Positions 1 through 6,896 of a stretch of DNA of 19,990 nucleotides are shown piece by piece. The DNA is from Actinomycetes bacterium. Lineage in GTDB: Bacteria; Actinomycetota; Actinomycetes; Mycobacteriales; Mycobacteriaceae. Location of the stretch: positions 1 through 19,990 of the forward strand of contig JAEWRC010000057.1 of NCBI GenBank assembly GCA_023460175.1, in the 5' to 3' direction. The notes below the pieces were generated by a model. It did no database searches. It saw only the letters and a list, made by a program, of their open reading frames with translations, and had not been told where the DNA came from. A program made the translations under genes and the position numbers. Numbering within the stretch: the stretch's first letter is position 1; each line of letters opens with the position of its first letter.

Positions 1-202
1 GGGCGAGCCGGTGCAGGCCGGCGCGGGGGTGCGCATCCACCGCCGGCCGGGCGAGCCGGTGGCCGCCGGGGAGGCGGTGTTCACGCTGTATACCGACACC
101 CCAGAGCGGCTGCGGCCGGCGCTGGCCGAGCTCGACGGCGCCTGGTCGGTGCGCGACACCGCGCCGCCGGAGCTGCCGTTGGTGATCGATCGGCTCGGTT
201 AG
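1..202 (+). CDS. deoA: Thymidine phosphorylase, C-terminal end (partial)
   Basis: Only the last ~66 residues are present; the gene enters from the left edge, with the reading frame starting at base 2. The visible part reads GAGVRIHRRPGEPV, then a VFTLYTDTPER segment, and ends LVIDRLG. This matches the C-terminal alpha/beta domain of mycobacterial thymidine phosphorylase (Rv3314c type), where a glycine-rich turn followed by 'G.PV..GE..FTLY' closes the protein. The enzyme splits thymidine and deoxyuridine with phosphate to free base and deoxyribose-1-phosphate in the cytosol. Catalytic and phosphate-binding residues lie in the missing N-terminal part, so activity cannot be judged here. The add gene follows 27 bases downstream on the same strand, which suggests a salvage operon. 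Confidence 0.88.
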   Translation, partial: GEPVQAGAGVRIHRRPGEPVAAGEAVFTLYTDTPERLRPALAELDGAWSVRDTAPPELPLVIDRLG

Positions 203-229
203 CGCCGCGCACCGGGAGATGATGGGTCC

Positions 230-1318
230 ATGAGTACGCCGCTGAGTCTGGACCGGATCCGACACGCCCCCAAGGCCCTGCTGCATGACCACCTCGACGG
301 GGGACTGCGCCCCGTCACCGTGCTCGAGCTCGCCGATCAGTTCGGCTATGACGGCCTGCCCGCCACCGAGATCGAGGCGCTGACCGAGTTCTTCCGCACC
401 GCCGCGCACAGCGGCTCGCTGGAGCGCTACCTCGAACCGTTCGCGCACACCGTCGGCGTGATGCAGACCGCCGAGGCGCTGCACCGGGTCGCCTACGAAT
501 GCGTGGAGGATCTGGCGGCCGACAACGTCGTCTACGCCGAGATCCGGTTCGCCCCCGAGCTGCACATCGACGGCGGGCTGTCCCTCGACGAGGTGGTCGA
601 CGCGGTGCTGGCCGGGTTCATCGACGGCGAACGCGCCGCGGCCGGCACCGGGCGGGCCATCACGGTGCGCTGCCTGGTCACCGCCATGCGCCACGCCGCG
701 CGCTCCCGCGAGATCGCCGAGCTGGCCATCCGGTTCCGCGACCGCGGCGTGGTGGGCTTCGACATCGCCGGGGCCGAGGCGGGCTACCCGCCCACGCGCC
801 ACCTCGACGCCTTCGAATACATGCGAGGCAACAACGCGCGCTTCACGATTCACGCCGGCGAGGCGTTCGGCCTGCCGTCCATCCACGAAGCCATCGCCTT
901 CTGCGGCGCCGACCGGCTGGGCCACGGCGTGCGCATCGTCGACGACATCACGGTCGACGAGGACGGCACGGCGAAGCTGGGCCGGCTGGCCTCGATCCTG
1001 CGCGACAAGCGCATCCCGCTGGAGATGTGCCCCACGTCCAACGTCCAGACCGGCGCGGCGGCCTCGATCGCCGAGCATCCGTTCGACAAGCTGGCGCGGC
1101 TGCGGTTCCGGGTCACCGTCAACACCGACAACCGGCTGATCAGCGACACCTCGATGAGCCAGGAGATGGCGCGGCTGGTCGAGGCGTTCGGCTACGGCTG
1201 GAGCGATCTGGAGCGGTTCACCATCAACGCGATGAAGTCGGCGTTCATCCCGTTCCCCGAGCGCCTCGCCATCATCGACGACGTGATCAAGCCGCGCTAC
1301 GCCGTCCTCGTCGGGTGA
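230..1318 (+). CDS. add: Adenosine deaminase
   Basis: This cytosolic zinc enzyme converts adenosine and deoxyadenosine to inosine and deoxyinosine in purine salvage. At 362 residues it has full family length. Zinc ligands H19 and H21 lie in HDHLDG, the catalytic glutamate E211 in HAGEAFG (H208 is a third zinc ligand), the catalytic histidine H232 in GHGVR, and the zinc aspartate D300 in NTDNR. The last motif is TDN instead of the TDD common elsewhere; the M. tuberculosis enzyme (Rv3313c), as remembered, shows the same form, so this is not damage. The ATG has a purine-rich GGGAGAT upstream. It follows deoA by 27 bases and converges on satS, with a stem-loop between the two stops. Inosine made here is a substrate for PunA encoded further along. 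Confidence 0.95.
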   Translation: MSTPLSLDRIRHAPKALLHDHLDGGLRPVTVLELADQFGYDGLPATEIEALTEFFRTAAHSGSLERYLEPFAHTVGVMQTAEALHRVAYECVEDLAADNVVYAEIRFAPELHIDGGLSLDEVVDAVLAGFIDGERAAAGTGRAITVRCLVTAMRHAARSREIAELAIRFRDRGVVGFDIAGAEAGYPPTRHLDAFEYMRGNNARFTIHAGEAFGLPSIHEAIAFCGADRLGHGVRIVDDITVDEDGTAKLGRLASILRDKRIPLEMCPTSNVQTGAAASIAEHPFDKLARLRFRVTVNTDNRLISDTSMSQEMARLVEAFGYGWSDLERFTINAMKSAFIPFPERLAIIDDVIKPRYAVLVG

Positions 1319-1320
1319 TC

Positions 1321-1361
1321 TCGGCGTGATTTCCCATGCTGAGCGTGGACGATCACGCCGA
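1321..1361. terminator. Stem-loop between convergent add and satS
   Basis: TCGGCGTGAT (1321-1330) is the exact reverse complement of ATCACGCCGA (1352-1361), with a 21-base loop. A competing 8-bp pairing, GTGATTTC (1326-1333) with GAAATCAC (1360-1367), overlaps it. There is no T-tract on either strand, so it is not a classical intrinsic terminator. Its place between two convergent stop codons suggests a bidirectional terminator or RNA 3'-end structure. That role is inferred. Confidence 0.6.
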
Positions 1362-1363
1362 AA

Positions 1364-2617
1364 TCACTCGCTGCGCAAGCGGGATTCGACGAAGCGTTCC
1401 AGCTTCTCGAACTGCGTGACGGCCTCGGCGTAGGACGTGGGCTTGCGGCCGGTGCCGTCGAGCACGTAGTCGACGTAGCGGCCCAGCGGCGCGTCGGCGT
1501 CCAGCGCCTTGTCGACGGTGTCCTCCTCGGAGTAGTCGCCGAGGTCGCGCAGGAACTCCACCACCAGCTCCAGCTGATCGCGGTCGACGGCATCGGGGCC
1601 ATCGGCGAGGTCGTCGACCAACTCGGTCAGCACGTAGACGTTGTCCTCGGTGATGTCGATGTCCAGCGAGCCGTCGGTGGCCGCGGTGCGGATGTCGTCG
1701 TAGGTGCTCAGGTCCGACAGGTCGTGGTCGTGCTCGTCGGCCAGGTAGCGGGCCAGCGCGCGCTCGGAGCCGAACACGCTGACCCGGCCGTTGCGGCCCA
1801 GGAAGATCGGCCGGTCGTTGAAGTAGCAGCGCAGCGTGTAAAACGTGCCGCCGCTGGTCATCACCCGGATCGGGTCGATGCCCACCTTGGCCCAGAAGTC
1901 CTCGTCGTCGCCGAGCACCACGGTGTCGGCGGCGGCGCGGGCCTCGGGTTCGGCGGCCTCGGTTTCGCCGGTGTCCTCCAACGCACCGCCGGCCTCGAGC
2001 TCGTCCTCCTCCGGCGGCGCGGGCTCGGCGAGCTCGCCGGCGGCCTTGGCCGAAAGCTTGGCGTCGACCTCGGGGGTGGTCACGATCTCGTCGATCGCGG
2101 CGATCACCTTTTCCCAGTTGCGCCCGACGATCGCGGCGATGTTGTTCCACCGCTTGAGGCCGGCCTTGCCGGAGAACTCTTCGATGCCGCCGTTGACCGA
2201 CGCCAGGGTGGGGTTGCCGTTGAAAAACTTGGTCACCGCGGGCAGTTCGCACACCGAACCGAGCGAGGACACCACGGCCAGCGTGCGGGCCAGCGAGTTG
2301 ACGCTGTCCTCGGTGGGCTTCTCGGCGAGCAGTTCCTCGACCGAGATCAGCGCGAACTGCCGATCCTCGGCCGGGTCCAAGCGGTGCGCGTTGGCCTCGG
2401 TGAGCTTCTCCCACGCCGGGTGGTCGGACAGATCGTTGTCCGCGCCGCTGCGGACGAACGCGACCAGATCGGCCGCGCTGGTGAAGCCGTAGAGGTCCTC
2501 ACCCTCGCCGAGGAATGCCTCCCACTCGTCTCCGCCGTCGCGCCAGCGCGGCGCCCAGAGGGTGTACAGGTCGCCCGCGGTCACGCCGAGGCGGATCGGC
2601 ACAAGGTCAGCAGCCAT
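1364..2617 (-). CDS. satS: SatS-like SecA2-pathway export chaperone (Rv3311 homologue)
   Basis: The protein is 417 residues, close to the ~420 of M. tuberculosis Rv3311, which is known as SatS, a cytosolic chaperone that protects a subset of SecA2-exported proteins, including the phosphatase SapM. Two folded parts are visible: an N-terminal region (about 1-190) and a C-terminal region (about 240-417). They are joined by an acidic, Ala/Glu/Pro-rich linker (about 195-240) of low complexity. No signal peptide or membrane segment is seen, in keeping with a cytosolic role. The two halves share a similar pattern (YTL, then FLG, then DLSD), suggesting an ancient internal duplication. The ATG at 2617 lies 7 bases after a TATTCT box, so the message may be leaderless. 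In M. tuberculosis sapM is next door; here it is not. The assignment is from sequence memory, so the family is firm but the client proteins are unknown. Confidence 0.85.
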   Translation of the reverse strand: MAADLVPIRLGVTAGDLYTLWAPRWRDGGDEWEAFLGEGEDLYGFTSAADLVAFVRSGADNDLSDHPAWEKLTEANAHRLDPAEDRQFALISVEELLAEKPTEDSVNSLARTLAVVSSLGSVCELPAVTKFFNGNPTLASVNGGIEEFSGKAGLKRWNNIAAIVGRNWEKVIAAIDEIVTTPEVDAKLSAKAAGELAEPAPPEEDELEAGGALEDTGETEAAEPEARAAADTVVLGDDEDFWAKVGIDPIRVMTSGGTFYTLRCYFNDRPIFLGRNGRVSVFGSERALARYLADEHDHDLSDLSTYDDIRTAATDGSLDIDITEDNVYVLTELVDDLADGPDAVDRDQLELVVEFLRDLGDYSEEDTVDKALDADAPLGRYVDYVLDGTGRKPTSYAEAVTQFEKLERFVESRLRSE

Positions 2618-2624
2618 GCGGCAC

Positions 2625-2630
2625 AGAATA
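2625..2630 (-). promoter_or_regulatory. Predicted -10 box of satS (leaderless)
   Basis: TATTCT on the minus strand fits the mycobacterial TAnnnT consensus. Seven bases separate it from the satS ATG, so the transcript would begin at or next to the start codon. No clear -35 is seen. Confidence 0.5.
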
Positions 2631-2688
2631 ACGACGCCGCTTCGGCGGTGGTCGCGCCCTATGCCAAACGTGACGCCGAACGTGCGGT

Positions 2689-2694
2689 CAGAAT
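2689..2694 (+). promoter_or_regulatory. Weak -10 candidate for the small membrane protein
   Basis: CAGAAT lies 6 bases before the ATG at 2701. It misses the T of TAnnnT and has no -35, so it is a weak candidate. Its position would again give a leaderless message, divergent from satS. Confidence 0.25.
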
Positions 2695-2700
2695 GAACCC

Positions 2701-3099
2701 ATGGGCTCCCTGACTTCGCGTCGAATCGCCGTGCTGGGCGTGGTCGCTGCCGCCGTCGCGGCGGTGCTGGTGCTGCGTCCGGCGCTGCACGCGTTCGGCT
2801 ACGGCCAGCTGAACTGGGCCGGCGTGGCGTACGCGCTCGTGCCGCTGGCGCTGCTGTGGGCCGGCGGGTACCGGCACTACGGGGTGGTGCTCGCCGGGCT
2901 GCTCGCGACGGCGATCACCGGCCTGGCCGTGTTGGCCGCCGGCGTGTTGTTCGTGCTGGCGCTCGGCCTGTCGCTGAGCGGGTCGCGCAGCGGCGCGTTG
3001 TTCCTCACGCTGCTGTGGGTGCTGCCGCCGCTGATCATCCTCGTATTGGGGCTGGCCTCGGCCCGGTTCCTGCCGCGGCGCGCGCCCGACGCGCATTAG
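2701..3099 (+). CDS. Small four-helix integral membrane protein, unknown function
   Basis: I do not recognise a named family. The 132-residue protein is almost wholly hydrophobic, with likely membrane helices near residues 8-26, 41-56, 61-90 and 98-120. Short basic or polar ends (SRR at 6-8, LPRRAPDAH at the C-terminus) favour cytosolic termini. No catalytic motif, cysteine pair or cleavable signal peptide is seen. It starts 83 bases from the divergent satS start, and its stop is 11 bases before the upp start, so it may be co-transcribed with upp. It occupies the place of sapM (Rv3310) in M. tuberculosis but has no resemblance to that secreted phosphatase. The ATG at 2701 is the first in frame that gives a sensible N-terminus. 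Confidence 0.75.
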   Translation: MGSLTSRRIAVLGVVAAAVAAVLVLRPALHAFGYGQLNWAGVAYALVPLALLWAGGYRHYGVVLAGLLATAITGLAVLAAGVLFVLALGLSLSGSRSGALFLTLLWVLPPLIILVLGLASARFLPRRAPDAH

Positions 3100-3102
3100 G
3101 GT
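3097..3102 (+). promoter_or_regulatory. Possible -10 box for upp inside the preceding stop codon
   Basis: TAGGGT includes the TAG stop of the membrane protein gene and lies 8 bases before the upp ATG. It fits TAnnnT and would give a leaderless upp transcript in addition to any read-through from upstream. No -35 was identified. Confidence 0.35.
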
Positions 3103-3110
3103 TCTGCGCT

Positions 3111-3734
3111 ATGCAGGTTCGCGTTGTCGATCACCCGTTGGCCGCCGCCCGACTGACCACCCTGCGCGACGAACGCACCGGCAACGCCGGGTTCCGGGCC
3201 GCGCTGCGCGACCTGACGCTGATGCTCGTCTACGAGGCCACCCGCGACGCGGCGTGCACCGAGACCGCCGTGCAGACCCCGGTGGCGGCCACCACGGGGT
3301 GCCGGCTGGCCAATCCGCCGCTGCTGGTGCCCGTGCTGCGGGCCGGGCTCGGGATGGTCGATCAGGCCCACGCGCTGATCCCCGAGGCCCGGGTCGGTTT
3401 CGTCGGGATGGCCCGCGACGAGGAGACCCTGCAGCCGACGCCGTACCTGGAGTCGCTGCCCGCGGACCTGAGCGCCCAGCCGGTGCTGGTGCTCGACCCC
3501 ATGCTGGCCACCGGCGGGTCCATGGTGCACACGCTGCAGCTGCTGCGGTCCCGCGGCGCCTCCGACATCACCCTGGTGTGCGTGGTGGCCGCCCCGCAGG
3601 GGGTGGCCGCGGTCGAGGCGGCGGCCCCGGAGGTCCGGTTGTACACGGCCTCGCTCGACGAGGGACTCAACGATGTCGCCTACATCGTCCCCGGCCTGGG
3701 CGACGCCGGTGACCGGCAGTTCGGTCCGCGCTAA
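3111..3734 (+). CDS. upp: Uracil phosphoribosyltransferase
   Basis: The cytosolic enzyme joins uracil to PRPP to give UMP in pyrimidine salvage. Its 207 residues equal the family length if translation begins at this ATG; the frame stays open upstream into the membrane gene, but that part is not protein-like. The PRPP loop DPMLATGGS lies at residues 129-137, and the uracil-binding C-terminal segment YIVPGLGDAGDR at 191-202. The central VLRAGLGM region is also typical. It works downstream of deoA-type phosphorolysis that frees pyrimidine bases. Its TAA stop overlaps the TAG stop of the convergent pmmB by design: the two genes share four bases (3731-3734) with no space for a terminator. Confidence 0.95.
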   Translation: MQVRVVDHPLAAARLTTLRDERTGNAGFRAALRDLTLMLVYEATRDAACTETAVQTPVAATTGCRLANPPLLVPVLRAGLGMVDQAHALIPEARVGFVGMARDEETLQPTPYLESLPADLSAQPVLVLDPMLATGGSMVHTLQLLRSRGASDITLVCVVAAPQGVAAVEAAAPEVRLYTASLDEGLNDVAYIVPGLGDAGDRQFGPR

Positions 3735-5239
3735 CCGGCGGTCAGCCGTTCCCCGAGCTGTCGCGCCGCGCCGACCAATTCGTCGAGCAGCGCCGCGGCG
3801 TCCCCACCGACGCGGGCCTGACTGACCTCCAGATAGAACTTGAGCTTGGGCTCGGTGCCCGACGGGCGCACGACCATGCGCAACCCGGCCTCGGCACAGG
3901 TGGCCGAGATGATCAGCGCGTCGGTGTCGTGGGGAGCGGGGCGCCGCCGCAGGTCCTCGACGACGGTGGGCGCGCCCGCCAGCGTGGCCGGCGGGTCGGC
4001 GCGCAGGGCGGCCATCGCCGGGGCGGCGTCCTCGACGCGCACCGACACCGCCGAGGTCAGGTGCACGCCGTGGCGGGCGGCGAGGTCGTCGAGCGCATCG
4101 AGGGGGGTGCGGCCCGCGGCCTTGAGCGTGGCCACCAGATCGCACGCGAGCACCGCGGCGCTGACGCCGTCCTTGTCCCGGACCGCCACCGGGTCGACGC
4201 AGTGCCCGATCGCCTCCTCGTAGGCGTAGACCAGTTCCTTGCCGGGCAACCCGGCATCCGCGCGGGCCAGCCACTTGAACCCGGTGAGCGTCTCGACGTG
4301 GGTGGCGCCGTACTGCGCGGCGATGGCCGCCAGCAGCCGCGAGGACACCACGGTGCTGGCCACCACGCTGCGACCGGCGGTCTCGGCGTCCAGCCCGGAC
4401 AGCACGTAATCGCCCAGCAACCAACCCGTTTCGTCGCCGGAGAGCATCCGCCAGCCGTCCTGTGTCGGGACCCCGACCGCGCAGCGGTCGGCGTCGGGGT
4501 CCAGCGCGATCGCCAGATCGGCGCCCACCTCGGCCGCCAGTCCCAACACCGCGTCGGCCGCGCCGGGCTCCTCGGGATTGGGGAACGCGACGGTCGGGAA
4601 GTCGGGGTCGGGATCGAACTGCTCGGCGACCACGTGCACGTCGTCGAACCCCGCCCGGCGCAGCGCGGCCAGCGCGCTCGCCCCGCCCACCCCGTGCAGC
4701 GGCGTCAGCGCCACCCGCACCGAGCCCTGACCGCGGCGCACGGTCGCGGCCCGCTCGAGGTAGCGCCGGACCAGCTCGGTGCCGGCCGGCAGCACCGGCA
4801 CCCGGGCGATCTCGGCGACCGGCGGCGCGGCCCCGATGGCGGCCTCGATCTCGACGTCGGTGGGGGAGACGATCTGGATGCCGCCGTCGAAATACACCTT
4901 GTAGCCGTTGTCGCCCGCCGGATTGTGCGAGGCCGTGATCTGCACCCCGGCCGCCGCACCCAGCTCGCGGACCGCGAACGCGACCACCGGGGTGGGCAGC
5001 GGATCCGGCAGCAACATCACCGAAAATCCCTCGGCGGCAAACACTTCCGCGGTGGCCAGGGCGAACTCCGCGGAGTTGTGGCGGGCGTCCCGGCCGACCA
5101 CCACCGTGGCTGCGCCCAGGCCGCGCTCGGTGAGCACCTTGGCCACCGCCCACGTCGCGGTGCTCACCGTCGCGATGTTCATGCCGTCCGGGCCCGCACG
5201 CATCGGGCCGCGCAACCCGGCGGTACCGAACCTCAGCAT
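3731..5239 (-). CDS. pmmB: Phosphomannomutase/phosphoglucomutase family enzyme
   Basis: This alpha-D-phosphohexomutase interconverts sugar 1- and 6-phosphates. All four signature loops are present: the active-site serine S104 in TASHNP, the metal loop D247-P-D249-A-D251-R, the sugar-binding EEAIG at 341-345, and the phosphate-binding RPSGTEPK at 458-465. The protein is 502 residues, against about 534 for M. tuberculosis PmmB (Rv3308), because it begins at MLRFGTAGLRG and lacks the usual ~35-residue lead before FGTAGLRG. Its ATG overlaps the marR stop in ATGCTGA, which points to translational coupling with marR. Upstream in-frame codons belong to the marR region and offer no ATG or GTG nearby. 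The natural substrate (mannose, glucose or deoxyribose phosphate) cannot be fixed from sequence. Confidence 0.9.
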   Translation of the reverse strand: MLRFGTAGLRGPMRAGPDGMNIATVSTATWAVAKVLTERGLGAATVVVGRDARHNSAEFALATAEVFAAEGFSVMLLPDPLPTPVVAFAVRELGAAAGVQITASHNPAGDNGYKVYFDGGIQIVSPTDVEIEAAIGAAPPVAEIARVPVLPAGTELVRRYLERAATVRRGQGSVRVALTPLHGVGGASALAALRRAGFDDVHVVAEQFDPDPDFPTVAFPNPEEPGAADAVLGLAAEVGADLAIALDPDADRCAVGVPTQDGWRMLSGDETGWLLGDYVLSGLDAETAGRSVVASTVVSSRLLAAIAAQYGATHVETLTGFKWLARADAGLPGKELVYAYEEAIGHCVDPVAVRDKDGVSAAVLACDLVATLKAAGRTPLDALDDLAARHGVHLTSAVSVRVEDAAPAMAALRADPPATLAGAPTVVEDLRRRPAPHDTDALIISATCAEAGLRMVVRPSGTEPKLKFYLEVSQARVGGDAAALLDELVGAARQLGERLTAG

Positions 5240-5688
5240 GGGCCCGATTGTGCCCGCTCGGCGTCGGCGAGCTTGCGCAGGATCGGCGAGACCAGCATCA
5301 GCAGGTTCGTCTCGAGTTCGGAGAGCTGCTCGGCCATCATGGTGTGCAGCCAGCGGTCGCGCTGGGCGCGGTCCTCCTCGAGGAACCGGCGGCCGGCGTC
5401 GGTGAGTTCGATGAGTTGACGACGACGGTCCAGCGGGTCGGGCCGCCGCGACACCAGGCCGGAGGCCGCGAGGTCGTTGATGGTGTCGGTCAGCGACTGC
5501 GCGCGGACCTGCAGGCGTGCACCGAGGGCGGCGGGGGTAATCACGGTGCTACGGCTGATCTCGCCCAGCACCTCGATCTGCGACAGGGTCAGGCCACCGG
5601 CCCGGCGGTGCCGGCGCATCTGACGGGCCAGCGCCATCACCGATTCGCGCAGTTCGGTCGCCGAGCGATCGGCGGTGTCGTCGGTCAT
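5233..5688 (-). CDS. MarR-family transcriptional regulator
   Basis: A winged helix-turn-helix protein of 151 residues. The DNA-binding core spans about 33-102, with LTLSQIEVLGEI leading the fold, a recognition helix near QSLTDTINDL, and the wing RRPDPLDRRR, where the D-x-R pattern is diagnostic of MarR. Flanking helices at both ends would form the dimer interface. The frame is open for 22 more codons upstream, but the ATG at 5688 is preferred: it gives the normal MarR length and lies 7 bases after a TATAAC box. The gene is divergent from an AbrB-type permease, with an imperfect palindrome between them, and its stop overlaps the pmmB start by 7 bases. It likely represses itself and the permease gene. 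The ligand is unknown. Confidence 0.88.
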   Translation of the reverse strand: MTDDTADRSATELRESVMALARQMRRHRRAGGLTLSQIEVLGEISRSTVITPAALGARLQVRAQSLTDTINDLAASGLVSRRPDPLDRRRQLIELTDAGRRFLEEDRAQRDRWLHTMMAEQLSELETNLLMLVSPILRKLADAERAQSGPC

Positions 5689-5694
5689 ATACAA

Positions 5695-5726
5695 AGTTAT
5701 ACCTTCGAATATCGCAGAATATAACT
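5695..5726. promoter_or_regulatory. Candidate MarR operator and promoter of marR
   Basis: AGTTATA (5695-5701) and its exact reverse complement TATAACT (5720-5726) flank an 18-base AT-rich centre; over the full 32 bp the arms match at 10 of 16 positions. On the minus strand the left arm contains TATAAC (5701-5696), a -10 box 7 bases from the marR ATG. A repressor bound here would block marR and cover the upstream part of the permease promoter. This is the most AT-rich intergenic segment of the window apart from the tetR one. Confidence 0.5.
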
Positions 5727-5751
5727 CGTTCGACGGGTAAGAAAACAAGGG

Positions 5752-5757
5752 CATACT
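5752..5757 (+). promoter_or_regulatory. Predicted -10 box of the AbrB-type permease gene
   Basis: CATACT differs from TATACT at one base and ends 8 bases before the GTG at 5766, consistent with a leaderless message beginning at that GTG. The TTG at 5757, another possible start, overlaps the box and is therefore less likely. Confidence 0.4.
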
Positions 5758-5765
5758 TGGTAATC

Positions 5766-6896
5766 GTGACGATCAGGGAACAGGGACGGTCGGTGGCGCG
5801 CTGGCTGGTGCTCGCCGCCGTCACCGCCGCGGCCAGCGTGGGCCTGACCCTGGCCGGGGTGCCGTCGGCGGCGCTGTTCGCCGCGCTGGTGGTCGGGATC
5901 GTCCTGGCGCTGTCGTCGTTCGCGCCGGCGGCGGTGCCGCGGCGGGCGGGCCTGGCGGCCCAGGCCGTCCTCGGGGTCTACATCGGCACCATGGTGGCCT
6001 CGGACTCGGTCGCCGCGCTCGGCTCGCACTGGCCGATCGTCGTCGGCGTCGTGCTCGCCACGCTGGTGATCAGCCTGCTGGCCGGCATGCTGCTGGGCCT
6101 GCATCGCGACGTCAGCCCGCTGACCGGGGCGCTGGCGCTGGTCGCAGGCGGCGCCTCGGGGCTGGTGGCCATCGCCCGGGAACTCGGCGGCGACGACCGG
6201 GTGGTGGCGGTCGTGCAGTACCTGCGGGTGGGCCTGATCACCGCGTCCATGCCGATCGTCGTGACCGTCATCTTCGTCGCCGACCGGTCCCAACCCGCGC
6301 CGCCGCCCACCGCCGGCCCGACCGCGCCCTGGTACCTGAGCCTGGCGATGGTGGCCGTCATCTCGGTGGTCGGCGCGACGCTCGGCCGCTGGGCCCGGAT
6401 CCCCGGGGCGGGCCTGCTGGGACCGATGGCGGTGACGGTGGGCCTCGAGGTCGCCGGCTGGTCGCTGGGGTTGGCGGTGCCCATGGTGCTGGTCCAGGTG
6501 GCCTACGCGCTGGTCGGTTGGCAGGCCGGGTTGGCGTTCACCCGCGACGCGCTGCGGGCCATCGGACGCACGCTGCCGCTGGCGCTCGCGCTCATCGTGG
6601 CGCTGGGCGTGGCCCCCGCGGGCCTGGGCCTGCTGCTGTCCCACATCACCGGCCTGACCCCGCTCGAGGGCTACCTGGCCACCAGTCCGGGCGGTGTCTA
6701 CGCGGTGTTGGCGACGGCGGTCGAGACCGGTTCCGACGTCACGTTCATCGTGGCGGCCCAGGTGCTGCGCATCCTGGTGATGCTGTTCGCCGCGCCGCTG
6801 CTGGCGCGCGGCCTGGTGGCGGCCGGGCGGCGGTTCGGCCGTCAGAGCCGGGCGACGACCGCGGCCAACAGGGAGCCCATCGCGGTGGCGGACTGA
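5766..6896 (+). CDS. AbrB-family integral membrane protein (putative transporter)
   Basis: About 376 residues and roughly ten hydrophobic helices. The family hallmark is an internal repeat, visible here as GGASGLVAIARELGGD with a following QYLR (about 128-157) and SPGGVYAVLATAVETGSD with QVLR (about 307-341). This is the COG3180 type, historically mislabelled 'AbrB' or 'ammonia monooxygenase'; it has no tie to the Bacillus AbrB DNA-binding protein. The transported compound is unknown for the family. A proline-rich loop near residue 180 separates the two repeats. The GTG start is chosen over a TTG three codons earlier because of the promoter position. The last 55 bases overlap the 3' end of the convergent punA. 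With its divergent MarR regulator it looks like a ligand-responsive efflux or uptake unit inserted between pmmB and punA. Confidence 0.8.
   Translation: MTIREQGRSVARWLVLAAVTAAASVGLTLAGVPSAALFAALVVGIVLALSSFAPAAVPRRAGLAAQAVLGVYIGTMVASDSVAALGSHWPIVVGVVLATLVISLLAGMLLGLHRDVSPLTGALALVAGGASGLVAIARELGGDDRVVAVVQYLRVGLITASMPIVVTVIFVADRSQPAPPPTAGPTAPWYLSLAMVAVISVVGATLGRWARIPGAGLLGPMAVTVGLEVAGWSLGLAVPMVLVQVAYALVGWQAGLAFTRDALRAIGRTLPLALALIVALGVAPAGLGLLLSHITGLTPLEGYLATSPGGVYAVLATAVETGSDVTFIVAAQVLRILVMLFAAPLLARGLVAAGRRFGRQSRATTAANREPIAVAD

Noticed and set aside
3096..5153. Minus-strand open frame of about 685 codons over pmmB and upp
   Set aside because: It is out of frame with pmmB, whose four catalytic loops are intact; the product is a low-complexity Arg/Gly/Ala string.
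5766..6896. Reading the AbrB-family protein as a transition-state DNA-binding regulator or ammonia monooxygenase
   Set aside because: Both are historic misnomers for this membrane family; the sequence is polytopic with no DNA-binding swapped-hairpin or copper motif.
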